From Clavulina sp. PMI_390 (lineage: Eukaryota > Basidiomycota > Agaricomycetes > Cantharellales > Hydnaceae): a DNA stretch of 54,707 nt. A model generated the notes under the pieces. It was not told the origin of the DNA and did no database searches. It worked only from the letters and a program-made list of their open reading frames with translations. Every line of letters begins with the position of its first letter. Position 1 is the first letter of the stretch. The translations under genes and the position numbers were made by a program. Below are positions 1-11,702 of the stretch, piece after piece. The DNA is taken from NCBI GenBank assembly GCA_015039315.1, contig WIDE01000013.1:1-54707 (forward strand), read 5' to 3'.

Positions 1-13
1 GGGGGGGGGGGGG
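1..13. repeat. 13-nt G homopolymer at window edge
   Basis: The window opens with 13 consecutive G. On the minus strand it falls in the recombinase reading frame as a run of proline codons. It may be real or an assembly-edge artefact. Confidence 0.5.
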
Positions 14-3000
14 TCCGCAGGGAGCCGGGGAAGACGTTCGAGCGCGGACAGCACCACATCAAGATTCTTCTTCTTGCCGTATTTTCGGTTCCTAGACAGC
101 ACATCCCGCTCTTCCTCCGGCTCTTGCTCATCATCTGCAGAGCCAGTTTCTTCTTCAGCGCCGCCTAATATTTGTAGATCGTGATCGTCAGCCCCCCAGG
201 TTGGTGGGATGGAATCGGAGGGTAGCCGTTCCGATGGCGCGAGGGATTGCGGCGGAGCCAAGGAGGAAGGTGGTATGGTGGATGTGGCGCTTGTGGCAGC
301 GAACGGTTCAAAGCTGGCGAGCACAGGATGAGACGAGGTTGAGGTTCGGGGAGAATCATCGCGACGAGACGCGATGGGCTGAAGGTGGGGCAAGGCCAGG
401 TGAGGAGAACATGAAGCTGATTGAATGAACATTCTTACTCGCGCGAGACTCAGAGGGCATACCTGAAGGGTTTGAAGTACTTCCGGTCCTTCATCCAACG
501 CTTTGGCGGCGGCTTTACAATCAGCGACCGTATACTTCACAGCGTTAAGTTCACTTTGTTTGTGCGTCCGCACTCGGCTCCTTGCTTGATGCTTTTCAGC
601 AGCCTCGGCCGTTTGGAAAGCATCAATCGCAATGTCCACCTCGGCCCGTTTCTAAACGTGAAAGGTTGGCGAAATGAATACAGTGTCGACAAAGAGGAGC
701 TCACGGTAGTGATGGATTCCAGTTCATCGGAATCAGACGGCATGCAATGCTCGTACGACGTCATCATCGTGGCGACGGAGCCTTTCGAGGTATAGAGACT
801 TGGTTTAGGCCTAGATCGGCGGCCGCGCTTGAACTTTGGGTTGCGCTTCCATTCTGGAAGCACCGCCAAAAAGCTCTCCCACGCGTCGTCGGGAGTTTCT
901 TTGCAAGTCTTCAGTTTCACAGAATCCTGATATACCAGGGGGATGAGTATCTTAATTGTTTAGAAAATATCTAAGAAACAACTCACCTCTAGTTCAGCCT
1001 CGAGCTCCTCCGCTGTCGCCACGATTGAAACTCTAGCTGAACCACGACCTCGGGACGACTTTGGCGCAGCATCAGCGTCAGAGGCATCATCCCCGTCGTT
1101 GACGGCAACCGAATTCGTGGCTCGGTCCTTGGGAATCTCGCGCTTCAGGGCTTGCTTGCGCGCGTGAAACTCGAGCGCAATTCCTGTAAACCTGAGCATC
1201 TTGCCCCTCATCTTGGGTCAAGGCGTTGAGTACGAGATCCATTGACAGACTGGCAAACAGAGAAGTACAAGCGTTCGAGGGGTAACGCTCCCTTCCATAG
1301 CGGCCACCGCCACAAGATCAACATTCACTTTAGTTCGCGAGTAATGCCGAGTCGCGGTTTTATACGGGGTGGAGTGGTTGACAAAGGTTGCCGCAGTTTC
1401 GTTATCAAACGCGGCGATGAGCTGGGCGGAGGAAATAGATCGAGTATGAGCAACAGTTGTGCAAACAGAAAGGGATCAAGCGCGTACACGATCGATAAAT
1501 TCACGGCGATAGCCATACGCTGTCATTGGAACGCCAAGCGCAGTCTTGGTGAGTTGCACCACCTGGGCTCCCCACGCCTGGCTGGTCCCCGGAGCAATTG
1601 GATTGACGAGAGCGGCGCTTTTTGGGCCAATAGCGCAGAATCTATGTGCGCCGAGATGGATAAGATGAGGGAACGTATGATGAACAGGAACTCTAGGTGC
1701 AAAAAGGAGACAACAGGGCACTCACAGTGGAGTGTCAAGAAACTTTGACTTTATGTCAATCACTGCCTGATCGCCAAAGAGGAGGTCGTCAAGGTCCTAT
1801 ACGCGGCCAAACGTGAGTGACGTGGGCAAAAAAGATCAGAATTCTAGCGTACCTCTACACAAAGCGCCCCCCTGTAGAAAAAATCCAGTACAATAGCAAT
1901 CGGATCAACAGGGATGCTTGAAGGATGGCTTGTCGGTTTATAGAGCGTGTCGTCGTGAGCTTTCCTGGCGCTGGAAAAGTAGCCCTTTTGGTAGATAGCG
2001 AGTCAGAAGGGGGAGACGGGAGGAGAATAGAGGAAGACGGACCTTGAGCTCCGTGACCTTGAACGTGACCTCAAAGCTCGCAAGCTCGTCCGTACGTCGA
2101 ATGGTAAAATGGCGCAGCTTGGCAAACTATGTAGAGTAGCAAATATGAGTAAAATATACCAGGGTCAAGAAAAAGGTGCAGAAATACCTTGCCTTTCTCT
2201 CGCGCCTTGGTTCCTGCCCGTGCAGCGAGCGAGCTGGGACGACTCCCCTGAATGAACTCGATCAGGCCGATACTCAGCCTTTGGGGCGGAATCCCCGGAT
2301 CGCGGGCAGTGGGAATACTGTGGAGCGTGGTCTGCTGCACAAATATATGTTCTTCCAGCCCAATGTAGAATTTGGGTCGTGGGGAGCTTTTGAGGAGATG
2401 CTTGGCATCAGTGACTGGGTGAACAGGAGCAGTATTCAGTAGTAATCAACGAGACTAATAAATGAGGGAAACATACTAGCCTCAACCGACGGACGAAGGC
2501 GGAGGTAGACGCCACCAGTTGAAAGCACCTCCAGTCCACACCACACAACTTTGAATTCGGGTCCGTTGTCACCCAGTTCCGGAACGAGCATAAAGCAGTG
2601 ACTCCCGATATTAAGAGCCATATCGTGTAGCCATTGCGTAAGGGTAGCTGCCAAAACAAATTGATCAAATTTGCCTGGTGTGCGTTCAACGAGCCACGAC
2701 ATGAACATGTATACGTGTTTTTTGATCACGTCGGCATGCCAGTAATGCATGGGGTCAAGCTCGACCGCATTGGACTCCTTGTAGAGATCCTGGAGGAACT
2801 CCTCATAATTTAGGCGCAGGCGGAGTCGTCTCCTTTCGGAGGCTGTGGACGTTTGATTCGCGGGATCAAGAAAGGTTTCCACCTCGGTGGCCAGCCTGGC
2901 CACAGTTTTGATGAACTCCTGCCTGTTGCCCTCCAGCAAGGTTTTGAGACGGCGGCCTTTGGCAGCTCGGGCGAGCGTACTAGCCGAGGTGGCGACTGGA

Positions 3001-3607
3001 AGGCCAGTTTCCGGAGAGATCTCTGGGTGGGCGAGGAGGGATTTGAGGGCAGCTACGTTCACAGGTGCCAAGTAGGTCACCAATGAAGGGGGAGGGGCGA
3101 GACGTAGCCCGTCTGGTAGCGCGGGGATCCGAACGATTGGGGGGCCGATTTGAGGATCGTACGAGGGGTCAGCGACGCCGGTTCGGCTGGGAATGGGATC
3201 CTGCAAAACATAAATTCGCTCAGGATGGTCCCTTCGATGTAGAAGTGGGGCAAATCCTACCTGGGCAACACGATGAACAAGGGATAGTGAGGCACCCGTA
3301 TCGCGGGAAGTAACAAAATCTTCCCAGCCCTCATTATCCTCAACATCATATAGATGGCCTTGGCAGGTGCGCTGGAATTATCAAAAGGATACAGTCACAA
3401 ACTGGTCAGGCAACTGTGTTTGTGATACAAAAGGTAGGAAATTGGAAGGATTTTGTTCAGTGACATACATTCATTGGGTTTTTCTTTAGCCCGAATTTGG
3501 AGGTAACTTGGGCCAGTTAATGATATCCATGGGCTGGATTCATCGACTTTGATAAGCTTGCGCTTCGTAGCGCCTTGATGTTGGACCTCAACTGGGGTCG
3601 AGACCAT
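1..3607 (-). CDS. Crypton-like tyrosine recombinase-fold protein, 3' end cut off by window edge
   Basis: Thirteen exons can be joined in frame (3469-3607, 3261-3358, 2477-3200, 2188-2414, 2043-2126, 1853-1984, 1726-1796, 1488-1692, 1269-1421, 987-1211, 705-926, 463-651, 1-378), giving at least 949 residues. An N-terminal helical region rich in W/M/L (about residues 215-290) resembles the SAM-like DNA-binding domain of tyrosine recombinases. A catalytic-domain pattern follows: GSRPSSL with Arg379 (box I Arg), then AYGYRREF with Arg554 (box II, Tyr in place of the usual His), VNHS with His576, and RHYSR with Tyr587 as likely nucleophile. A charged tail follows, with a coiled-coil-like Ala/Glu/Lys stretch (463-651) and an acidic segment. 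From memory of the family, many Agaricomycete proteins share this core; most are of unknown role, some linked to Crypton-type elements. Whether it is mobile or domesticated is not shown. No terminal repeats were seen. The ATG at 3607 is the first in-frame start. Confidence 0.75.
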
Positions 3608-6600
3608 GGTAGCCGTCTAGAGGTTGCAAGAGAATCTTTCCAAAGGTGCAAGAGGGTGGGGGAAGCAACGAGGAGATATATAGACGCGTGCTCGAACGAA
3701 TTAATATACAGGAACGGGTAAGATTCGGCGACTTCATTGCTGCTGCCAATGACAAGTTGGTGAACAAATTGGGTCAAAGACAGAGACTGTGACACTGTCT
3801 TGGTGTCACGCAAGCCACTCGTTTCGGAGCAACTCCAACCCAGCATGGAGGGACGGAACGCGTTGCGCCCTTCTCGTTTGTGCAGCTCAAATACAGTGGT
3901 GCTGTGCATCGCGTGGTCTATTGAGGAGAAATAATGCATCTGGTTAGTAAACACCTTGAATCTAGGACCGAGGCGAACCATTCAATTCCCCAGTGCAATG
4001 CGGCACTGTCAAGGATTTTCCGCTTCTTGAACGGATTTGCGTGCATGGCCATAGGCTCGCCCTGGGCGAGTAACATAAATTAAACCGGCCGCTCAGGCTC
4101 AAGATGGGCTATTCATATCACATGATACTGGTGCGATGTCCTCGGTGAATTACAGGAAAGTGGTATTTCGGAATACCTTTGTGAGCAGCGCCGACAGCAT
4201 TGGCACCCCCATGGGTAGAAGCGGATGATTCAGTACCTCTACCATTGTATGAGAGGGCAGTAACGTGTAAGGATCACATGGTTCGCTTCCTCGGACCTTG
4301 ATGGCATTGCAACAAGGAGTGACTAGATAATCCCTACCCTCTTTTCTAGCCGTGCCTGTGTAGACTGCCTCCGAATTTGTGTTTCCCGCCTCTGTGCCCC
4401 AACTGTGCCTGTGACCAAGAAGAGAGATATAAATGTAAGCAATACTGTCTCCCCCTGAACAAGATAACCATGAGCCCAACTAGGGCTCCATTTGAGTCTC
4501 AAGTGAACGATCGGTATCTAGGTCCAAGGAGGAGGCGGATGCTTTTTTTTTGATCGCGCACATTCTGTTTTCCGGACGCAATTCACAGGTCGAACCCATG
4601 AAGACATGAGCACTCGACTCTCCGCCGGCGTTGTTAGCGTAATAGCGCACCAAGCCAAGGAACATATGGCTGCCGCTCAAAACGAGGCCCAACGCGAGCC
4701 CAAGGGACGTTGTTTGGCTGGGTGAGAAGCTATGGTACGGTGCTGCTGGCAGAGAAAGAGGTGCGAAGACGCAGAGTTTGGTGCCGCCATATTTGGGGCT
4801 CTCGAGAAGATGGATGCGCCAACCAGCGAGCGCTATATAACGTGTAGTGCCAAGTAGATTGTTCGTGATTTTGCTCATCTGCGCCCAAAGCTTCCGGCGG
4901 TGCTGAGCGAGCATCAGGAATTGCTGCTCCAGCAGAAGCGTCCCCAAGGTGAGCTCTCAAACCTCGGCGATTGTTGGATCTTACGCCATGAATGACGCCA
5001 TGACACGCGCGACGAACTGTTTCCCATAGCAGATGAATCTCGCCGAGATTCACGATGCTCGCGATATCCGTCCGACCATGTGTCTCTATGCACGAGAAGA
5101 AAGCATTTTTGTTCTGCACGACCGACTAATTTGTATGTACAATCGAAACAGAGATAGTACCGGTTGGCGCGCGAGTTGCAAACGCAAAAGAGTCGGGAGA
5201 GGGTATCACGCTAGATCCAAAAGCGGTCCTCCACGTCGTTGCGGGGGCTGTTCGCTACGCAAGATGGAGAGGCGCATGACGGCGGTCGGGAGGCTGCTCG
5301 AGAAGGTGGGCTGTCCAAGGGGCAGTGAAATGCCGGTTGACGCGAGTCTGCGTACGCGTCGTAGTGGCGGTGGTACAACGTAGGGTGTTATAGGGTGGGA
5401 AGTCAAAACAACGAATCAAGAGGAGGCGAGGCTTCAGTGGAGTGACGCAAGCACCCAGATAACGAGGGGCAATCGAGGGCGACACGGCTTGGGAGGCGCA
5501 GACAAGGGGAGGATCCTTCGCGAGTGAGGCTGGACGAGTCGGTTTGTTGCAGTCACACAAAGAATGTGGATTACGTACAAGTGAGCCTTGAGGAGACCTG
5601 ATGCAACGAACGTCGGATGAATACACGATGGGATCATCTTTGGGGGTTCCAGTATGGGAGTAGTACTCGCGAACAGCGCTGACTTGACGTATGAGGAATG
5701 GAATGTTTCGACGCCGTCGTGCTCGGTCTAGGGTTTGTGTCTGGCCGTGAATGTCAGTAGCAGTCGGACATATCTGACAAGAGACCGCATAAGAAACATC
5801 TAGAATAGTGTAGGTGTATAACCAAGATGAGACGAGCTGTTATGGATGATCAGGTGACCCGATTCTCTCGTTCACTGAGTCTGTGGCAGCCAACACCACG
5901 GGTGACATTGTGTGAAATGATGCTGAGCAGGGGGAGTCGGCGATTAGAGACAAGGTCATAGTGGGCGCGCCATCGAGGACCAAACGGGGCAGCTTGATGT
6001 TGGTTCGTGCCTGTCACACTCGTCACAAGTATCGTGTTTCTGGTCGATTTTTGCTCTCAATCGAGCGGTATCCGAGCCACAACGTCTTGCAAACATCGCC
6101 CTAAAATATAAATACGTCACATCACTTCTTTATGATTCCCTAGCGATAAATCACGCTGGATTGAGAACATGAACTCATACACTACTGTGGTCGACCTCTT
6201 GGTGAAACCCTATGACAATCTCCTGCTTGAGATCCAACGTATTAGTTGATGACAAAGCTTTGCCTCGAATCTAGAACCCTACCTCACTCTTTGCGAGAGA
6301 ATGAATTCGTTGGAAACTCTCAAGAGTGACATGAAGGGGCGGGATGAATTGTGGCTGAGATGTCGTAGCAGACAGAATCGCCATGTTAGGATGACTAGCG
6401 CCCATTGTTTGAATCAACATTGTGAAGAGCTACCCGTACAGTTGGCATCACACGTAAGATACGTGCCCCATCAATGTCTCTGAGTTTTGTTGATTTGTGA
6501 ACAACTTCAACGCCCGGGAGCTTTTGCCTCACCCGAATATTTCCTTCTCTCTCTCCGTGCAAAGGGTAGCTCTCGGCGAGTCTCGCTATCGTTTTTAGTG

Positions 6601-8081
6601 CCTCTCCCAAAGTTCCGGATCCTTCCATGCTGACAATTTCCTGAAACTTACCCCTGACATCGTGTTCGCCTCCCGCGCTTTCGGCTGGAACTGGAAAGCT
6701 TCATCCCTTTCTGTTGCCTTTACGATGGTTGATGATTGATTGGGATCTCTCCCATCGTGTTTAGACGCGCAGGTTCCGCAGCAACACGTCACAGGTTTTC
6801 GGTAGTTTTTGCGCCTTTATTTTCTCTTGGGCATGGGGTTATTTTTGATTTTGTCGTCGTTTCTTCCCAGCTGACGTCATTTTCTACCCCATTGATTCTC
6901 TCAACTCTGTACGGTACTTTACGAATGTTTTCTTCACCAGCACTCTTCGTCCTGCTGTGGTGGTAGGCCTGGGTCGCCTAAGCAGGGTCGCGGCCTCCCC
7001 CCGGCCTATAATAAATACGAAAACGCCCTGGGCCTTTTTCTTACAGCATGCATGGCAACCGTGAATATGTTCTTGGCCCGATTGTGGAGTGAGATTCCCC
7101 GTATCAAGATCTGGATCTTGCGGGATCTTCCCACTGTTTTTGGGTTTTTAGCTCCAGGTCGACACCGTCTCCAGTGCTCTCGACAAGCCTTTCGTCGACA
7201 GCAAGTAGCCCATAGGATTCTCATCGCCAGAGGAAATTGGTCGTCGGGAGTGAGCAACGCGCGCGAGCTGGGAAGTCGCTCGCTCATAAACAAATTGATT
7301 AATTGACGGGTGTCGGTGTCAGATCAGTGCTTCTTCTTCGCCTGTGCGTGGCAACCTGTCCCAGCGCCGGCTCCGTGGAAGCTAAAGCACCCTAAACTTA
7401 AATAGAAATCTGAACAGCCCGGCCCACGATTGCGAATCGCGAATAACAAAAATTGAAATGGTTGTTGCCTCCATCAGATTCTCGCGGAGTGGAGCCAAGA
7501 GGGAGACGAAGAAGAACGTTCTTGAAGCAGCAAGCGCTCCACGGTGAGACTTGCCCCTCCCTCTTCTTCTTCTTACTCTGCTCCACCACCGCGGTTTGGT
7601 TTCCCTCAGGTACGCACGTCGTCGTCCGTCTTCTGCCGTCTGATCCTCCCTAAATCTCGTTCATTTTTGCACTTTTTCATTTTGTGGTTTTGGCAATCAC
7701 CGTTTGGATTTGCTCGGCCCATCTGTTTTTTCGGGCTTTGCTGCTTGCTCTCCCTTCCTCCATAATCTTGCTCCACTCTGGCAGTTGCAACACTCCACTC
7801 GCCCATCCTCGACCTCGGGCGCCAGGCTGTCCACGCGTCACCAAGTGTGGTTGCCTAGTCGTTGGACGTGTTCATCTTGCTCTCTCCCTCACGGACCAAC
7901 CTGCGTATTCTTGCTTTCGGCCCATCTGTGGCAATCACTGTCTCTTCTGCGCTCTCTCTCGAAAATTCGTCCGCTCTAACTAAGCACTCCATTCGACTAT
8001 CGCCCTCAAACGCGTGTCGAATCGACCATCTTTCTTATTGAGAATTACGGACCAACCCTGTCTTTTTATAAGTAATCTGTC
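3608..8081. other. Gene-poor interval with doubtful minus-strand ORFs
   Basis: No gene can be supported with confidence in these 4.5 kb. The left part carries minus-strand open frames at 3517-3981, 4150-4479 and 4480-4947 that look partly protein-like but match nothing I recognise. The stretch at 5640-7400 is AT-richer with no convincing exon. From about 7480 to 8081 the plus strand becomes pyrimidine-rich with many short C/T runs, as is usual for the promoter and 5' leader of a fungal gene. This probably belongs to the SH3 membrane protein that starts at 8082. Confidence 0.5.
4480..4947 (-). CDS. Unrecognised ORF, possible exon of a degenerate gene
   Basis: This is an open frame of 155 codons on the minus strand. 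The translation has amphipathic and hydrophobic stretches (a Gly/Leu/Ser-rich segment followed by SGSHMFLGLVRYY) that look more protein-like than chance. A GTAAGA donor-like site upstream near 4991 hints at an earlier exon, but the intron it implies would be only about 31 nt, which is too short. It ends at a stop directly followed by another open frame (4150-4479). I recognise no domain. It could be a decayed gene or noise. Confidence 0.2.
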   Translation of the reverse strand: MGTLLLEQQFLMLAQHRRKLWAQMSKITNNLLGTTRYIALAGWRIHLLESPKYGGTKLCVFAPLSLPAAPYHSFSPSQTTSLGLALGLVLSGSHMFLGLVRYYANNAGGESSAHVFMGSTCELRPENRMCAIKKKASASSLDLDTDRSLETQMEP

Positions 8082-11000
8082 ATGTCTCCAGCACGCCATG
8101 TCGCTGGACGTGATCATGCACACCGTGACCTCATTGGAGGTCTAGTCGGAGGTTTGACCAGCGCCCTGGCCCCCTCCACATCAACTTCTCCTGCCGCCCC
8201 TGCTTCTTCGAGCACTCCAGCCGGCTCTTCTTCCAACCCTCCCGCGACTTCTCATTCCGCCACTTCCGCTGCTCCTGCTGCAACTACTAGTAGCAGCAAG
8301 AACAATGATAATGGTGGTCTCGGCGGCCTCCTCGGCGGCATCGTTGGGGGTGTCACCAGTGCCATAGGTGATGTGACCAGCATTGCTGGCGGTGTAACCA
8401 GCGCCGTTGGTGATGTTACGTCTGACGTTGGCAAGCTCGTGAGCCCATCAACGATCACCAATGCCCCTACCACGACCGCCACCAGCACCCAGAACAGCGG
8501 TGGCCTTGTGGGCGAGTTGCTTGGCGGCGTCGGTGGTGTCGTCAGTAAAGTCGTTGGCGGAGTTGTGACTGTTCTCGATGATGGTGTTGATGATGTTCTG
8601 AGTGTCGTTGATCAAGGCCTTGGCGATGTCGGTTCAATCGTGGGCGAGGTGGTCCCTCCTTTGTCGACCGTGGTCAACGTCGTTGTCAACGATGTGACTA
8701 GTCTTGTAGGGGTTGTCGTCGGTGATGTTACGAGCCTCGTTGGGGGTGTCACTAGCGTTGTAGGAGTCGTTGTTGACGATGTTACCAGCGTTGTGGGAGA
8801 TGTTACCAGCGTCGTGGGAGACGTCACCAGCGTTGTAGGTGTCGTCGTTGGGGACGTCACTAGCATCGTTGGGGGCGTTACAAGCATCGTTGGAGGTGTC
8901 ACTAGCGAGGTTGGAGGTATCACCAGCATCGTTGGTGGTGTCACCAGCAATCTCGGAGGTGTTACTAGCGCCGTTGGAGGCCTTACTAGTGCCATCATCC
9001 CAAGCACGACTGGCACTGGTCCCGGTGAGTTTCACAACTGAACTTTTCATTCCATTTCGTTTGTTGGATACGCGAACGAAGCAGCGACGCTTCACAAGAA
9101 GGCTTCGCGGGAGGTTTGTCGGGATCCATCTCTATGGTAGTCCCCCCGGATCTTCATTGCGAACGCCGCACTATTTCGTCTTGCCTTTCTTTTTCTTCTG
9201 TAACCCCTTCCTGATGCGCCGAATCATTACAACTGACTGTGACTCTCTCTTGATCACACTTTTCGGCAGCCATTACGGTTAGTACCAGCATTTCAGGCCT
9301 TAGCCTTCCTACTAGTATCATAGGGTATGTCCTTTCTTCATTTGGGATGATCGAAGCGTGCATGCCGTACTGAGCTACTTTTCTGTATTATCCTTCTCAC
9401 TTCTCGCAGCTCACCTACTTCCACCGCAAATACCAATGATCCTACTACCTCTGCACAGGCTTCTCCCAGCAACAGCAATAGCAATGACAATCCCACCACA
9501 TCCGCACAACCCCCGATTCCCACCACATCACAGAGCTTGGTCGTCACTATTGTTAGCACCTCTGGTGGCACACCCACCACAATCACTTCCTCCGTCCCAG
9601 TCACTTTCACTGCCACACCCTCTGGTACAACGACTCCTGCCGTGAGTGGGAGCATCCCACTCAATATTGTCTCCCAGAGCGGAGAGTCGATTATTGCGAC
9701 CACTAAGGGCGGAGCTGTCTCCAGTCTCCTCGTCTCGGGCACATTTTCGAGTTGGATTGGCTCGCCCACTGCGGCAGGCGGTGGTGGCGGTAGTAGCCCT
9801 CACACAAGCTTGTTCGGTGGGCTCGGTACAGGAGGCTTTGTCGCAATTATCCTTCTCATCCTGCTATTCCTCATGCTTGGCCTCATTGTTGGCATGAGGC
9901 GCTATCGCGCACGTCGCAGGGCCAACCGTCTTAATGGCTGGCTCTCCGGTTGGCGCCATGGTAGCGCCGATATGCTCGAAGATGGAGCTGCAGGCGCTGC
10001 CGCGGCGGGTGTTACCCCGCAAATGAGCGAGAGGGGCGCCGCGGGAAGGCGACTGAGCGACGACTCGTTCGGCACGCCCGAGCACTCACTCTTCCGCTCC
10101 GCTTCTGCCTCTCCGTACCCACATCCTGCAGACCGCGCAGGTGGAGCTCCTGGCCACCCTTACTTCGCGCATCTCTTTGCGGATGGGGCAAGTGGCGGCG
10201 AGTTCCCTCGCACAAGCACAGCCTACACACCCTCCATGTCATCTGGCTCTCCAGACATCTTCTTTGAGGCGGGCAACCGACCCTCGTCGTCTGTTGGGCA
10301 TGGCTCAGTCCTCAGCGGATCGCGCGCTGTCCCTGGTAGGGCCAGCACGGCCGGCGGGACAACACTGCGTTCGTTCGGCGTCGATATCACAGTCCCTGCC
10401 CTCCCTGAGCTTCCTGAGATCTTCAAAAACGGGAGGATTGCTTTGGGACTGGGCGCTGGCTTCGGTAAGGACGACGGCGCTGGAGCACCTGCGCCTGCCG
10501 CAGCAGCTGCTCCTCTTTCCACTGCTGGTTTGAACGCGGCCGATCTGTTCGATGATGACGACGATGAGGAGGATGACGCAGTCAAGGCCAAGCGCGCGAG
10601 CGCGAGGGCCAGTGCTGCCTATGGTGGAATGGCTCTTGGACAAGGCACCGACGTTCTCATTGATGCTTCCAGCTCTACCTCTCCCATCACTGCTGCCAAC
10701 GCCCCTGGTCTTACTACTATGCCACTCTCCTTAAAGAGCAAGCGCAGCAGTGCTACGGCGACTCGCGCCTCCCAGCTCACTATCCGTCCTGTGCCGTTCA
10801 ATTCTCATGGTGCTTTAGCACTCCCCTCAGACCAAAGGGAGAGTGTGCAGACTGTGGGTACTACGACTACTGGAGAGATCACTGGCGCGTACATGCAAGA
10901 CCCTTTTGCTGACCCTGCAGTGAGAGCTGCACGCGGAAGCATGCAGAGCGTTGCGAGCGAGTGGACATCGCGCAGTCTCGACCTCCAGAGCTTCCCTACC

Positions 11001-11702
11001 CCACCCAAACGCGCGAGCGGTGGTGCTGCTGCACTGAGCGCGTTTACGAAGAACTTGTTTGGTGCAGCCTCACGCTCGCGTTCGTCCCTCCAGAACCAGA
11101 TCCACCCTGCACCTGAGAGCCAACTTGCTGCCCCCGAGAACAATGCCAATGCTGGGCCCGTCAGCCCTGCCCGCAGCGATTTCAACTATGCGTTGAATAG
11201 CTTCTCCGAGACAAGTCATCCACTGCGCCATTCCCACCTATCTGGCTTGGGCGCGGATTCACTCGACCCTTTCGCTGACAACCACCCCGGCTTGCCTTCT
11301 CCCATTGCCTCGTCTGCTGCGCGCTCCCTGTTCTTCCCCGGTGGTAGCAGCGAAGGCAACAACTCGCCTACCGCCTCAGCAAGCAACATCACGCGCATCG
11401 CGCGCTCATGGCGTCCCACAAAGGACTCGTATGATGAGATGGAGGTCTCAGCGGGCGACATTGTGAGGGTCATTTCGCGCCACGCGAGCATCCCACCGCA
11501 GTCGCGCAGCGACCCGAACCTACCCGCAGACCTCAACTCGGCATTTGGTTTGGGCGACTATTCGAATGATGACGTCCAGGGCGGATGGGCCCTCGTGAAG
11601 AAGCTCGATCCCGAGACGGGCATTAGCAAGCGCGGCTTCGTGCCTGTCAATTGCTTGATGGACGTGCAGGGCCCGAACCCTGGCCCGTCTTCCGTTCCGT
11701 AA
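8082..11702 (+). CDS. Single-pass membrane protein with VTS-repeat ectodomain and C-terminal SH3 domain (Fus1-like design)
   Basis: Three exons (8082-9024, 9270-9324, 9410-11702) encode 1096 residues. The N-terminal half is Ser/Thr/Pro-rich with many copies of a 7-residue (G/D)VTSxVG unit, suggesting an O-glycosylated surface region. A hydrophobic helix at about residues 476-495 is followed at once by a basic stop-transfer run (RRYRARRR). The cytoplasmic part is long, Ser/Ala-rich and acidic in places. The last about 90 residues (997-1085) fit an SH3 fold: a degenerate start, then DEMEVSAGDIVRVI, GGWALVKK and RGFVPVNCL. There is no cleavable signal peptide at the chosen ATG; yeast Fus1 has the same layout, also lacking one. 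An inferred role is surface sensing, polarity or cell fusion through SH3 partners. A start in an unseen upstream exon is possible, because the leader is long. Confidence 0.75.
8691..8995 (+). repeat. In-frame coding minisatellite, 21-nt unit
   Basis: Thirteen diverged copies encode (G/D)(V/I/L)TSxxG, mostly 21 nt (7 residues) long. Three 33-nt variants carry an extra Val-Val-Val-Gly/Asp insert. Four more copies lie upstream at about 8344-8430. Copy number is likely to vary between strains. The repeat also keeps antisense frames open, which explains the long minus-strand ORFs here. Confidence 0.85.

Noticed and set aside
8252..9095. Long antisense open frames opposite the VTS repeat region
   Set aside because: They mirror the repeat; a repetitive GC-rich coding sequence leaves other frames open, and the translations are Thr/Pro monotony.
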